Shown: one piece after another, positions 31,701 to 43,138 of the stretch
Layout: every line of letters starts with the position of its first letter
Numbering within the stretch: the stretch's first letter is position 1
NCBI GenBank assembly: GCA_963971285.1
Contig: OZ020246.1
Span: forward strand, 8,601,217 to 8,665,216
Length of the DNA stretch: 64,000 nucleotides
From: Astropecten irregularis
Lineage: Eukaryota > Echinodermata > Asteroidea > Paxillosida > Astropectinidae
Direction of reading: 5' to 3'
Position numbers and translations under genes: made by a program
The notes under the pieces: model-generated
Seen by the model: only the letters and a program-made list of their open reading frames with translations
Told to the model about the DNA's origin: nothing
The model's database searches: none

Positions 31701-34580
31701 ATACAGTTTTTGTTTCTGTTTAAATAGTTATAATTGTTTTGTAAAACTTCTTGTACAAGCGAGTCACCTGTGAGTATTTCAGTCTCATACAGTGCCCACT
31801 TCTTCACAAAGTTCAAAAATAATTTTGGTCACTGGTTTTACTCTTTTCTGGAAAAATACAGCATTTCAGGTAGAACAATTTTAAAAGTATGCTTCTACCA
31901 TCACCATCGTTATACCCTGTAAGTTATAGGTAAATCTGTGAAGATTTCTGTTTTGGTTTCTTACCAAAGTATGATACTACCTTTAACAAAGCTTTCAACT
32001 CATTTCAAGAGAGAGCTTTTACCTTCTTTTTCTTCTTCTTTTTCTTTGTGTTGGCAAAGTCTAGATCTGCATCAAAGTCATTTGTCTCTGCAAGTATCGA
32101 CTCCTTCTGTGTGTCTTGTGACTCTCCATCACCTGCATTCTCTGCATCCTGTTGAAAAAACAAAACCAAAAAAATAACAGTGAAAAAATCAACCGTTCAA
32201 TGTGTCTTGAATGGTGGAACTTCACATGGGCAACAAATGTAATTGCCTTGATGTCCCTTGTCATTGCCTTGGTGCCTAGGGCAAACAATTTACGAAGGTG
32301 CATAAGTAGGGCCAATGATTTTCAAACGGACGGAATCTGCTCCTTGAAACGGAATCCCATTTTCAAAACAGAACTAAGTAGGCCTAAATTCGCCAATTAA
32401 ATTCACAAAATGTATCATTTATGTGAACTGATTGCTATACATTTCCTAGGCTAACTGAATCATGGTTTGGTCTTGCAATAGTTGACTGTTTATGTGACAA
32501 AACACAGTCTGACAAGTTAGTCTTCACTGTGCAAAAGTTACATATGCAATTTACTGCATATTACTGAACATTTTGGAACTGAATAGCACGAAACAGATTT
32601 GTTCAGTTGAAAATGGAATTTGCACTTTTCTAAAACGGAAAATCAGTGGCCCTACATAAGGTGATTGCCATGGTGGCTAAAGCACCTAGTCACTGCCATG
32701 GTGCCTCTTTCAATGTTCCAGTCCAAGAAATTTCAATTTCTCTCAAAGTAGAAAACTGACAAATTACGGCAGCAAACCAGTAACACCTTAGGAGGAATCC
32801 ACTTGAGCCTACCCTTACAACAATAAGTGACAAAGAGCCCTACTTATGAATGCAAACCTACAAAACCTACAAACTATGGAATTATCCTCCCAAATGAAGA
32901 GTTTTCTCTCAAAAATATTTTTTCTCATTCACAGTCGAGTCGTCCTACGATATTTTAAATTTGCCTTGATGAAATATACACTAATAAAACAAGAAAGTAT
33001 TTTTCTTACAGGTAGAGCATCTTCAATAGCATCCATGTCAAACGTCTTCTTCTTTTTCTTCTTCTTCTTGATACTGAAATCCATATCTGCAGATAAAGAA
33101 CACCAAATTAATTTGTTCATTTCTATTTGATATGTCAACGTGTTGTATTCCTCAGTCTAGGTACGGAAATGATCACTACTTGGTAACAACAGTCTTGAAA
33201 TTGTTGAAGTGCAAAGAAAATCTAATATTGCATCATCTACCTCGGAAAAGGCTGATGAAATGTCAAATCACGTCAGAGTGCACAAATTATGGGATACACA
33301 AATATTCCACGATGCTAAATTGCCAGGGACAGTTGTACATGTAGTAGTAATCCTATTTCATTGCCAGCTTGACGTTAACGGTAATATCATACATTGGTTT
33401 TTGTTAAAGAAATGCAGATTTATGAGCACAAATATCAAGGAAGATACTAACAGTCATCTGTGAAATTCCCAGTCCCATACGGTGCTGACTTCTTGAGAAA
33501 ACAGTGAAAAACTTCAATGGAATTTCTTTACTCTTTTCACTCTTGTTTGTTAGTTACTTTTAACTAATTTCTTGATAAATACAGCATCTCAGGCAGAAAA
33601 ATTATCATATGTTTCTATCAGCACCATCTTCATACCCTGTAAGTTATAGCCTTAAAGGTAAATCTGTGAACATTTTCTGTTTTGGTTACATACCAAAGTA
33701 AGAAACAACCTTTAAACAGTACCATAATGACAAAACAATACATTCTTTGATGTTCACCTTCAGCGTTGATATCAATCTCCTTGGTTTCTGTGGTTTTAGG
33801 AGCATCATCATTTTGGGGTGCGTCTGTGCTCTCCACTGTGTCACCTCCGCCCTCTAAGGCCGCCTCGAGGTCAAAGGGCGTCTTCTTCTTCTTCTTCTTT
33901 TTCTTCATGGTGGGGTCAAATATCTAGAAAAGAAAATGCCCAAGTCATAATCAATCAGAATCAGATCACATTAGTTTTAGGATACTTGAGGTTCAATCTC
34001 AACATCTGAGAATTCTGCAGATTGCTTAGAGTTTTCCACATGAATGATGTTCAAAACAAAACAACCCATAGGCCTAACTGAGAAACATTTATCACATTTG
34101 CCAAAATCTCGAAGTAGAACACAAAATACAAATTCAATCAAGCAATAACAAGTCCAGGTGATAAAATTAACAAGCACATCACTGTGAAAAAGCAATATTG
34201 ATTATCTGAAACAGGTCAGAACCTTGAAATGGATGACTGATGCAATAACTAGAAATCTATGCAGACTGCCAACCCAAGAAGGAAAGGTAAAATCTTCAGT
34301 TTGCTTAAAAAAAATTATCCACTGCCCAGGACCAAGATAATCAAACTGTTTATTTCAAGTTTAACGGTAATAAAAATAATAAATATAGACGGTATAGTGG
34401 AAAGATAACTTCATAAAGGTGTGCTGAAGTCAACAATCACACCTGCATTATTATTGAATATTGTGTCAAAAAAATCAGGATTTGTATTAAACAAGCCGGT
34501 AATCATGCATGCTTCTTCATTACGTCTTGCTAGGAAACGCACGATTTTTTATTTAGTCTTACCGCTTCATCCTCGGCCAT
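28771..34580 (-). CDS. EIF2S2: Eukaryotic translation initiation factor 2 subunit beta, complete
   Basis: Coding exons, 5' to 3' on the minus strand: 34580-34563, 33923-33758, 33086-33010, 32148-32023, 31293-31162, 30425-30277, 29797-29655, 28946-28771; all GT-AG, 987 nt, 328 residues (human 333). eIF2 beta is part of the heterotrimer that brings initiator Met-tRNA and GTP to the 40S subunit; its N-terminal Lys blocks bind eIF5 and eIF2B epsilon. Seen: start AAAATGG with MAEDEA|IFDPTM; three runs of 7-8 Lys (first at residues 13-20); [43 protein letters not shown]; and a C-terminal zinc ribbon with Cys 276, 279, 297 and 300, ending RAKAN. Nothing suggests damage. Confidence 0.98.
29141..29475. 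mobile_element. Element E copy 2
   Basis: TAGAGTTTAATAAAAAACTA to a complement ending TAAAATTTAACTC; inverted relative to 21005-21304. Lies in the last intron of the eIF2 beta gene. Confidence 0.75.
30559..30925 (+). mobile_element. SINE-C copy 3
   Basis: Head TGTGGCCTAGTGGTCTGGCG, B-box GGTTCGAATCC, TATTATTATT tail; in an intron of eIF2 beta, antisense to the gene. Confidence 0.8.
31430..31650. repeat. CCGTGTTGAAA-rich repeat
   Basis: ACCCGTGT/ATCCGTGTTGAA words and TTTTCACACTA recur several times (31446, 31490, 31548, 31610). Likely a dispersed element; boundaries unclear. Confidence 0.35.
31766..31986. mobile_element. MITE A copy 9, partial
   Basis: Right two-thirds, from the TCATACAGTGCCCACTT segment to CAAAGTATGATACTACCTTTAA. 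Confidence 0.8.
32308..32653. mobile_element. Family O element copy 2
   Basis: Inverted relative to 28101-28534; ends TAGGGCCAATGATTTTC and GAAAATCAGTGGCCCTA. In the intron before exon 32148-32023. Confidence 0.8.
33376..33714. mobile_element. MITE A copy 10
   Basis: GGTAATATCATACATTGGTT to CCAAAGTAAGAAACAACCTTT; older copy with several changes. Confidence 0.75.
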
Positions 34581-34905
34581 TTTGACGGTAGAAATCGTCC
34601 GATTGACCGAAAAACAGATTGAATCCACAGGCCACGACAAGTGTGAGTTTTTCGTCGATATATTCCAATCACTGGTGTATTTTCGTTGGTTTTTACGTCC
34701 AAATAGTGTGCTAAATTCGTTTCATTCAGTGAAAACGCGTGCACCGTGTGTACTGCAAGTACGTGCGTACTAGCATATGGAAAGCTGGTAAACATGATCT
34801 GTGTACTGATCTAATGGATGGATGACGGGAGCCACGGAAGAAAAAACGCAAGAAATCGTGCAAAGATCAACTACCAGACTCATTATATGAATTACGCGTA
34901 CTTAC

Positions 34906-35046
34906 CATGAAGGATACCCGACTATGTATTGCATCATTTTCTTTGTTGGCGTCAAGAGAGGGGGCTATATCAATTTTGTGCACATCAAATCCGAACAATT
35001 TCTGGTCGAACTTTCTCTCATCATCCTTGCTCCATGCTCTCACCAT
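34906..35046 (-). CDS. Possible alternative first exon, in phase with eIF2 beta exon 2
   Basis: Open frame of 47 codons starting MVRAWSKDDERKF and ending HSRVSFM directly at a perfect donor ATG|GTAAGT. It ends in phase 0, the same phase as the MAEDEA exon, so it could splice to the IFDPTM exon at 33923. I do not recognise the peptide. It could instead belong to another short gene or be a chance frame next to a donor. Confidence 0.35.
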
Positions 35047-35694
35047 GGAGGACAAGAAGCGACCCCGTAATTAAATCGCGAGGGTCATTTTTGTAACTGC
35101 CAGTTAGTAGTCCCTGACGGCTATTGCAGTGATGGAAATATTAAAAAAAAAAAAAACTTAGGCCAATGCGGGCCCCGGACCCCACGCCTTGCTATGATTA
35201 TATTATACATGACATTCAATTCTGGTTTCGCCAGTGAATGTCAAATTCATCACATTGCTTTTAAAGTGTGGCGGCATATTTTGGCCTACATAATAACTGT
35301 AACACTGTAATAACAAAATCACAATGTAACCTTTTTACATCCAGAAATGTTGACCCAACTTTAATATCCCATGATTATTATCATAATGAATAAACAATGA
35401 GCTTTATTTCTAAACTTCAGTATAGAATATTGTCCCCGCGACTGTACAAAAATTAATTCGTATGAGCTGAAATACAAACCAACTTTACTTCATTCTTTGG
35501 TTAAGTGACAGTGTTTTGTGTCACATTGTGATTTAACTTCGAATTGACGTTTTCAAAATATAATTATGCCGTCCACTGAAACATTGAAAATAAAATATAT
35601 TTTGATGATAAAGAAGACACAATTCCAAATGGTGAAGCTAAACATGATTCGACCATCATGGCCTCAAGCTCTCGATATAATCCACTGAGCCAAA

Positions 35695-35880
35695 GAAAAA
35701 TCAAGATCAAAGAGAAAAGACTTAAGAAATACTGTGGCAGTTTTTCACTGATTTCTCAAAAAGTGGGCACCGTATGGGACTGAAATTTTCACAGATGACT
35801 GTTTCTGTATCTGTCTTGATATTTTGGCCCATAAATCTTTGTTCAAGTTGATAAAAACCAAAGTATGATACTACCTTTAA
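35695..35880. mobile_element. MITE A copy 11, partial
   Basis: Right half: GAGAAAAGACTTAAGAAATA to AAAGTATGATACTACCTTTAA. Confidence 0.8.
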
Positions 35881-36169
35881 TTGAAAACGGTATAGTACGA
35901 CCTTCAAACACGGGCTTTACTCTCACAAGGTCACTTTTAGAATAATGAGTTCGTAATCACGTCACAATGGGCGTAAAAACAAACGATTAATACCACGTGA
36001 AATCTTATATGAAATACGTACACCCGGTTTCGTTTAGTATAAACTTGCCAATCACATCGGCCGGCTAAAAACATTCAGATTGAGCTTTTAAAAATCAAAC
36101 ATTCCGCGCGTTTTTGATATACTGAAACAACAATCCGTGGCAGTACATGTATTTGGATGAGTTAGGCCT

Positions 36170-36455
36170 AGGCTACACCAGCTGTCGTGCCGAATTCAAA
36201 TCATTATATATTCAGTTTGTCACGGCAATAGCACGGCGTTTAGCGTGAATTTGGCTCGGCAAATTGAGTTCGGCACGGCAAGCTCTTTGGCTTGACAGGG
36301 TCTTCCGTGCTATCGGTATTCGGAACGGCAGTGGCGCGACACTTTCAATGATTAAGTTCGGCATTTAACGCAACTGCAGCGCTATTGCCGTGCTCAGATT
36401 ACTGCACTCATTTAATAAAGGCCTAAGCTCGGCACGGCAGTAGCACGGCGTATAG
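36170..36455. repeat. CACGGCA-rich inverted repeat
   Basis: CACGGCAATAGCACGGCGT and CACGGCAGTAGCACGGCGT occur near each end, with TTCGGCACGGCA, ATTGCCGTGCTC and TGTCGTGCCGAA between. Partly inverted, so a foldback-like element. Confidence 0.5.
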
Positions 36456-36742
36456 TTTTGGTCTTAGCTCTCACTTACAGATTTAACCCTAACCCTCAAC
36501 CTGTTATCTTTTGAATTGTGATATTAATTATTACTATATACAGGACGTGATTACTTATACTTTTATAATTACATTAAATAGTATAACAGTCAGCAGATTG
36601 GTTTAAATACTCCTACTGACTAATATTGCCTTATAATAATCATATACATCATATTTTTATAATACAATCATGTAATCTTATACATTTGTTGAAAAAGAAT
36701 GTCAGTTCATGAAGTTCAATTCAAGTGTCTGATTGTGCCCGG

Positions 36743-39057
36743 CTAGTCTGAGTGGTTTTTCACTGTTTTCTCCTTCTCTGCAATTTCATTCAGAGGAATT
36801 TTGCCCTGGAACGCTGAGGGCGTTTTGAAGGTTCCACCGATCCGGTCCCACAGCGTAAAGTACTGGCCGTAGTTGTAATTATAGTAAAGATGGTGATCGG
36901 TATGATGAGCGGAGCCATTGATGAACGGCATGAGAATCGCTGGTACCCGGTAGTCCCCATCATGGATACTGATGGTCCACACGTTGACCAAGAAGAAGAG
37001 TACCAGGTAGCTGTACTTGTTGAGTGGGAAGAGGAATGGGTAAAGATGGTAGGGCAGACTCTGAAGAAACCCATCGATGGGATGGAAGGCGTGGCTGGCA
37101 AAAGGGGTGGGGATCTTCCAGATGTGGTGCATTTTGTGAATATGTCGGTACACAAGACGGTGATGCATCCAGCGGTGGATCCAATAGATGGCGAAATCCG
37201 TGAAGACAATGAAACCAATAACATCACGCACATTCAACAGCCATCCTACAATCGGATCGGGAAGATAACATTAAAAGTTTATCAACAATAAGCCCACTTC
37301 GTATATCTTCATGTTTGGTGACAATATAGCAGTTTAAAGGTTACCTGTAATCAAATTTGGGAAAGGGATCAGATAATTGCTTAATGCATAATTAATGACT
37401 GTATAAATTTAAACGTTAATGTAAGTGCTTAATTTTGACCTCAAAGTTAACTTTCAGTACATGCCCCGCCTCCCAAAAAAATCCCCCTCGGAACTGACCC
37501 ACGCAATTACGTGTGACATCATCGGCAGAGCAGTAGGCTCGCACCGGCAGTAATCCTCTTGCTGGCTCGTGCACATTGTATGTAGGATTTTGCTCTTCGA
37601 TTTGAACAAAAACGGCGGGGTCGGCAGGTTTGCGACTTGTAATGTGGCGTTCTGCCGGTGACGTAGCAAGGTTTTTCTTCCTTTTTTATGTATACAATAT
37701 TTTTTTTGCAGAAACAATGATAGACATGTTGAGTTTTATGACAATACAGATGTATTTAACTTCATATGAGTTTTGATTTCAGGTAACCTTTAAAGGCATG
37801 GAGAATACCCTTTCATACAGAAAATTGGGGTCTTCGTTTCCGGATGACGGATGCGATCTTCTAATTTGAAAGCTTTGATTCTGTTTGTCAGATTATGAGA
37901 GCGACTCGGTCACGGAATAGACCAAAGTTACTTTGGCAAAGGGAAAGATTGCCTTACCAAGATCACCCGGGGGCGCTCCATCGAAGAGTTTGCTGTAACC
38001 TCTGACCTCAATGAAGAACATAGCAACTGTAAACACACCAATCACTGGAAGTATCTTCAGAGATGTAATAATCTCACGACGCTTCTGGTTCTATTATTAT
38101 AGAAACAAAAAGAGAAAGAGGAATTGTACACAGTTTTCCATTATACAACTGATACCAGAGTATGGTGGGAACATCTCACATAACGTCTCGTATTTGAAAA
38201 GTTTATTGATATTTTATTTCTCCTTCTTTGTTTTAAGCGCTTTGACCCTTTTGTAGGTTATGTGGGTTTTATGATTATAGGCATAATGGCCTTGATTCGG
38301 CCGCACGCTATAAGTTAATGCAGTGTTAACTGGACTCTGGAACTATTCATTATCAGAAAATAGCTCAGCCCGGAGTGACGTTATTCCAACTAGCCGACCT
38401 TGGAGCGATGAAAACAAAACATTAAGTTGTATGGTTTTTAAGACAAAAAGCTGCGATAATTTTGTAATCTTAGTATACGGTACTTCAAAGAAGTATTATT
38501 GTCTAAGGAAAAACTATGACTCGACAATGAAAGTCGTACAGAACACGATTTCTGCTTCTTGACAAAAATATTAGGAAAACAATTCTCGACGACGGGCGGT
38601 TTGTGCGTGATTTGTCCGTAGCTTGCAAATGTTGGTTTTCATCGGTTGTCAAGTTTATGAGAATGAAAGTACCCGGATGTTCGCACTGATCTATAATATC
38701 GAATTGCGTCATCATCACTGTTGGCAAAAAAAACATCTTCTTCAAAGGTCGTCGGGTTGAGCACATTGAAAGGCGTAATACTGGTCGTCTTTGTCAAACT
38801 TACCTTTAGAAACAATGGGTGTTTCTCCAGTCGTTTATCGAACAAAAACAAGTAGTTGATGCTGGCTGACAACAAGTACAAAGCGATGCCAGAGAAATTA
38901 GTCACCACATACAAGGTGCTGACCTGACGGACCCAGTAGTCTCTGCTCCAGTCGGCGGGGTACAAGTGGTACTTGTCGACAACATAGTCGTCCACGACAT
39001 CAAGTACGATATCCATTTTGCGCGCGAAGACAAATGCGGATCACATTGACTCAGAAT
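36743..39057 (-). CDS. SC5D: Lathosterol oxidase (sterol C5-desaturase), complete
   Basis: Coding exons on the minus strand: 39016-38804, 38090-37958, 37245-36743; 849 nt, 282 residues (human about 299). The first coding exon extends to an acceptor at 39058-39060 (TTTTCCTGGCAG), so a non-coding exon lies upstream (donor at 39446). The enzyme is an ER membrane di-iron desaturase that puts the C5 double bond into delta-7 sterols late in sterol synthesis. Seen: three His boxes, HRWMHH (139-144), HKMHH (152-156) and HHTDHH (229-234), plus hydrophobic helices near residues 36-58 and 124-137. YNYNYGQYFTLWDRIGGTF is the family C-terminal signature. No defect seen. Confidence 0.96.
37333..37795. mobile_element. 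MITE F copy 2
   Basis: TTTAAAGGTTACCTGTAATC to complement ending GGTAACCTTTAAA; in the second coding intron of SC5D. Confidence 0.8.
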
Positions 39058-39107
39058 CTGCCAGGAAAAAAAGAAAGAAATGAACTGAGTCAGCGACAAG
39101 GACGATC

Positions 39108-39327
39108 AGGGGCCAATTTGCTTAGCACAAAAAAATCGCTAAGCATGACTTTTCTGCCTTAATAAAAACAGGATCAACAACCAAATTTCACTTTCAATTG
39201 TTCTTTGGCTGTTGTTCGCTGACCATAAATATCAAATCGAATTTTCAATGGTGGTTTGTTTTATTGCGAAGCCATTTTTGTTTTAAGCAATTGTTTGTGC
39301 TAAGCATCTCTATGAAATTGGCTCCTG
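39108..39327. mobile_element. MITE B copy 5
   Basis: GGGGCCAATTTGCTTAGCAC to ATGAAATTGGCTCC; in the 5' UTR intron of SC5D. Confidence 0.8.
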
Positions 39328-39446
39328 GTCGTGGACAAATTCAGTAGACGAATTTGTTAGTCATTAGAAATGAAGCAATTGCGTGAGTCTATCTTCCTTC
39401 GCTGTGAAAAACAGACACGAAATTCTTACATCACACGGCAACTTAC

Positions 39447-39560
39447 GATGAAATGCTGAATGGAGATCACCCTTAGAAAACTTTGGCTGCATGTGGTGAC
39501 TTTGTCTGCAGCAACACTCCAGGTCCGACTCAATAACTGCTAATTTTTGGTGAATTTTGG
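39447..39560 (-). other. Probable non-coding first exon of SC5D
   Basis: A minus-strand donor ATC|GTAAGT lies at 39446, facing the acceptor at 39058-39060. No long frame. The upstream limit is a guess. Confidence 0.4.
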
Positions 39561-40141
39561 TTTCGTCTTCACCTTAAATGCGATAGATTACGGATGGACA
39601 TTGGACGAACATTTTGTAAGACGAACAACCTGATTGGCTAGATTTTACACAGGCGTTCGACCAATCAGCGGCTCGTTTTAGCGGGTTGTAGTGCTTTTTT
39701 AAGGACACGTCCGCAAAGTCACCCGATGTGCCTTTCAAAGCTCATCGTTCGATATACAGCTATAGCTGCTTAGCATAGCTGCTTAGCAGTTTTCACGATA
39801 AGACTTGTAAATGACGATGGATCTTCCCTCGCTATAGGTTGGAAGAGGGGATCGGAATCCGGAATAATATTCAACGCAATTCATTTCTATTTACATGTAA
39901 TCAACGTTGCCCATTGTGTCCACTTCGTCTCAAACTATACGTTGTATTGCAGATGATAATTATATGTCGCATTGAACTATGGCGAGAACAAAATGGCACC
40001 CTGGAAAAAGTCATAATTTTAAGACGCGACGTGAAATACAGCCCATATCGAGGAATTCGTTTATCATAGAACAAGCAACTTGTTTCATACGGTTGAAGGT
40101 CACAGAAACATGACAAGTACCTGTATTTTTCTGATGCGTCT

Positions 40142-40520
40142 TTAAAGGTAGTAATAGTATCATACTTCGGTAAGAAACCAAAACAGAAATGTTCACAGAT
40201 TTACGTATAACTTACAGGGTATGAAGATGGTGGTGGTAGAAACATATACCGTTGAAATTTTTCCGCCTGAAATGGTGTATTAACCCAGAAATTAGTAAAA
40301 CAACGACCAAAAATCTTTTTGATCTTTTAAAAGATCAAAAATAAAACGGAGAAAAGACTTAAGAAATACTGTGACTGTTTTTCACTGTTTTCTCAAAAAG
40401 TGGGCACCGTATGGGAATGAAATTTTCACAGATGACTGTTACTGTATCTGTCTTGATAATTTTGCCCATGAATCTCAGTATTTCTTTGATAAAAACCAAA
40501 GTATGATACTACCTTTAAGT
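40142..40520. mobile_element. MITE A copy 12
   Basis: TTAAAGGTAG...ACCTTTAAG, TTAA on both sides; complete, with intact GATCTTTTAAAAGATC centre. Confidence 0.88.
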
Positions 40521-41488
40521 TTTACCGAAACTTTTCCAGAGACAGCCCGAGGCAAAACATCAACGACTACGTGCAAGAATGCTGATATCACAGTGAACTG
40601 CTGGCGCGGTGGTTCATAATTATTATTGGTCCTGTTGAACTTATAATAATAATAATATGGCCATAAAATGTCAACACGAAACATGGGGGACAACTTGCGG
40701 CCAAAAGGAATGTCCACAACCAGACTGCCCTCAGAAAACCACAAATATTATTTGTTTGAATGCTGATTGTTTGATTATTTTGGCAGTAAATTATAATGAG
40801 ATTGATCTGACCACCTTTATTGTTTCAACACTATCATGGGGCAAAGGTTATAGGTCGTTTCACTTCTCAAAGTATGAGGCCAAGTTTAATGTCTTTGTAT
40901 GCATATTTCCGTCTTCATTGAGTGAAAATTACAATAAAGTTTAAACAATACATCAGATACTGATTTTGTGTACTGAAATTTATGTACGATTGTTTCTGTA
41001 CGAAGCAAAATAAACTATGTTGTTTTGACTTTATAAATTTAATCCATGACGGAATTGGACTCGCCAATAGGTTTGTGCTGTATTATAGCGGCTACTGGAT
41101 TCTCAGTTCTATTCAAAATAGAGCTAATTTTGACAGGAAATTTTCAGTTTTACAACTATTGCCCAGCAAGACATTCTTACTTGAACTTTGAACGTTGTGG
41201 CTTGATTTCGAAATGTATTTTTAAAAGCCAATATTTGAAGTGGTGAACTGATAACACAAGCAAAACATCTATAATGGATACAAATAGATCTATGCCGTTC
41301 TGGATTTAAATTTAGGATTTCCTTTTTTTGTCTGAAAAGAGACGGATATTGGGATTTCTTTACATAGAAGGAATGTCCAAGTAACGTCTAATGCTCGTTC
41401 GTTTTCCAAGTTATTAAAAAGTGAAGAAGTGGACAGATGAAAGTAACCGTGCTCTTTCATCTTTCTAATCTGTTTTAGTGATTCATCT

Positions 41489-41834
41489 TAAAGGTAATAT
41501 CATACTCAAGGTTTTTATCAAAGAAATACAGATTAATGGGCAAAAATATCAAGACAGATATATACAGTAACAGTCATCTGTGAAAATTTCAGTCCCATAC
41601 GTTGCCCACTTTTTGAGAAAACAGTGAAAAACAGCCACAGTATTTCTTAAATCTTTTAAAAGATTTTCCGGTCGTTGTTTTACTAATCTCTGGATAAATA
41701 CACCATTTCAGGCAGAAAAATGTTAACGGTATGTTTCTAACACCACCATCTTCATACCCTGTAAGTTATACGTACATTTGTGAACATTTCTGTTTTGGTT
41801 TCTTACCAAAGTATGATACTACCTTTACCTTTAA
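41489..41834. mobile_element. MITE A copy 13
   Basis: TTAAAGGTAATATCATACTC to CTACCTTTACCTTTAA; the right end has a short duplicated ACCTTT. Confidence 0.85.
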
Positions 41835-42790
41835 TTTTAAATATGGCGAGACAGGTGGATCATAAGTTGCCGAAAAAAAACCTGGATAAGCGCGGATTTC
41901 AGAGAGACATTCCGTCTTCTGTGCTGCAAAATAACAAGTTATAAATTTATGCCCTTCAGGTGTATTCATATACAGTACATTACTGTAGCAATTTGTTAAA
42001 TTATGTTTCTCATTTTGTTTATGATGTATAACCATTTCTGCTTATGTAAGAAGATTTACGATAGGATTTAAGTAATACCGACGTCTAGGCCTGTAAGCCA
42101 GTACCCCGGGGAATACACTCGATCCCTAGTATTATGACAAGGACAAACAATTAAGTACCTTATAAGCTAAACAAGTGGAGTCACGATTGCAGGACAAAAT
42201 CTAGGAAGAATAGCACTCTGTCAGTGTACATGTAGTCTAATCCTCTGTACAATCATGACACAATGCTTCCATCTTTTCCTTTGTTACCGCAATCTGCAGT
42301 CAATCCCCGAATTAAAACACTGTACCGGATATGTAATATCCTTCGTGGTCTCGATGTGGTGATTGAAAGATGTAATGGGGAATGGGAGACATGGTGCAAC
42401 GGAACTGTTTTAATTTTGGAAGACTTCTTTTGTCTGGGCTACCAAAGACGCTATTGACCAACAAATTATCCGACTCGGACATATAAAGCAGCACTATTTT
42501 TCTCAAGGCTCCAAACTCTTGTCCGTAAATATAGCTTAAATGGTTGGAATAGTGGTGTTTTTAAAATTCTAATTCATACAGATCGCATTCTTAACGTTAT
42601 AAAGAAATAGAGAGGAAATTTAAACTAAATCAGGGTGAGAGTTTCTTTTTACATCACCGTGTGAAATTTGAAAATTGAAGAAACACTGCAGTAATTAAGA
42701 AGCACGAAAGAAGGATGTGAACAGATTTCTTTTCATGATCAATTAAATTGCCTTCAAGTTCAAGTAGGCCTACGTGACAAACCACTGCAT

Positions 42791-43138
42791 TAAAGGTAAA
42801 ATCATACTTTGGTTTTTGTCAAAGAAAAACAGATTCATGGGCAAATACCAAAAATATCAAGGAAGATATAACAGTCATGGTGACAATTTCAGTCCCATAG
42901 GGCCTATATGGTGTCCACTTTAGAGAAAACGGCCACAGTAGTTAGTAAGTCTTTTCTCTTCTAGTTTTGATCTTTAAAATTAAAAGATCAAAACTAGTTT
43001 TGGTCATTGGTTTTACTCTGTTTTTTGATGAATACAGCATTTCAGGCTGAACAACTTTAATGGTATATGTTTTTACCATCACCATCGTTATAGGTAAATC
43101 TGTGAAGATTTTTGTTTCGGTTTGCTGCCTACCTTTAT
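42791..43138. mobile_element. MITE A copy 14
   Basis: TTAAAGGTAAAATCATACTT at the left; the right end is damaged (GGTTTGCTGCCTACCTTTA). Confidence 0.75.

Larger units (their letters stand above)
34581..36742. other. Upstream region of eIF2 beta and downstream region of SC5D
   Basis: Holds a possible extra first exon (34906-35046), a truncated MITE A (35695-35880) and a CACGGCA-rich repeat (36170-36455). The rest is AT-rich without recognisable genes. The likely eIF2 beta promoter lies just above 34580. Confidence 0.5.

Noticed and set aside
36790..37291. Long frames on both strands over SC5D
   Set aside because: Shadows of the His-box exon in other frames.
40371..40619. 82-codon frame; similar frames recur at 27043 and 53114
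   Set aside because: Translation of MITE A, repeated with the same residues wherever the element occurs.
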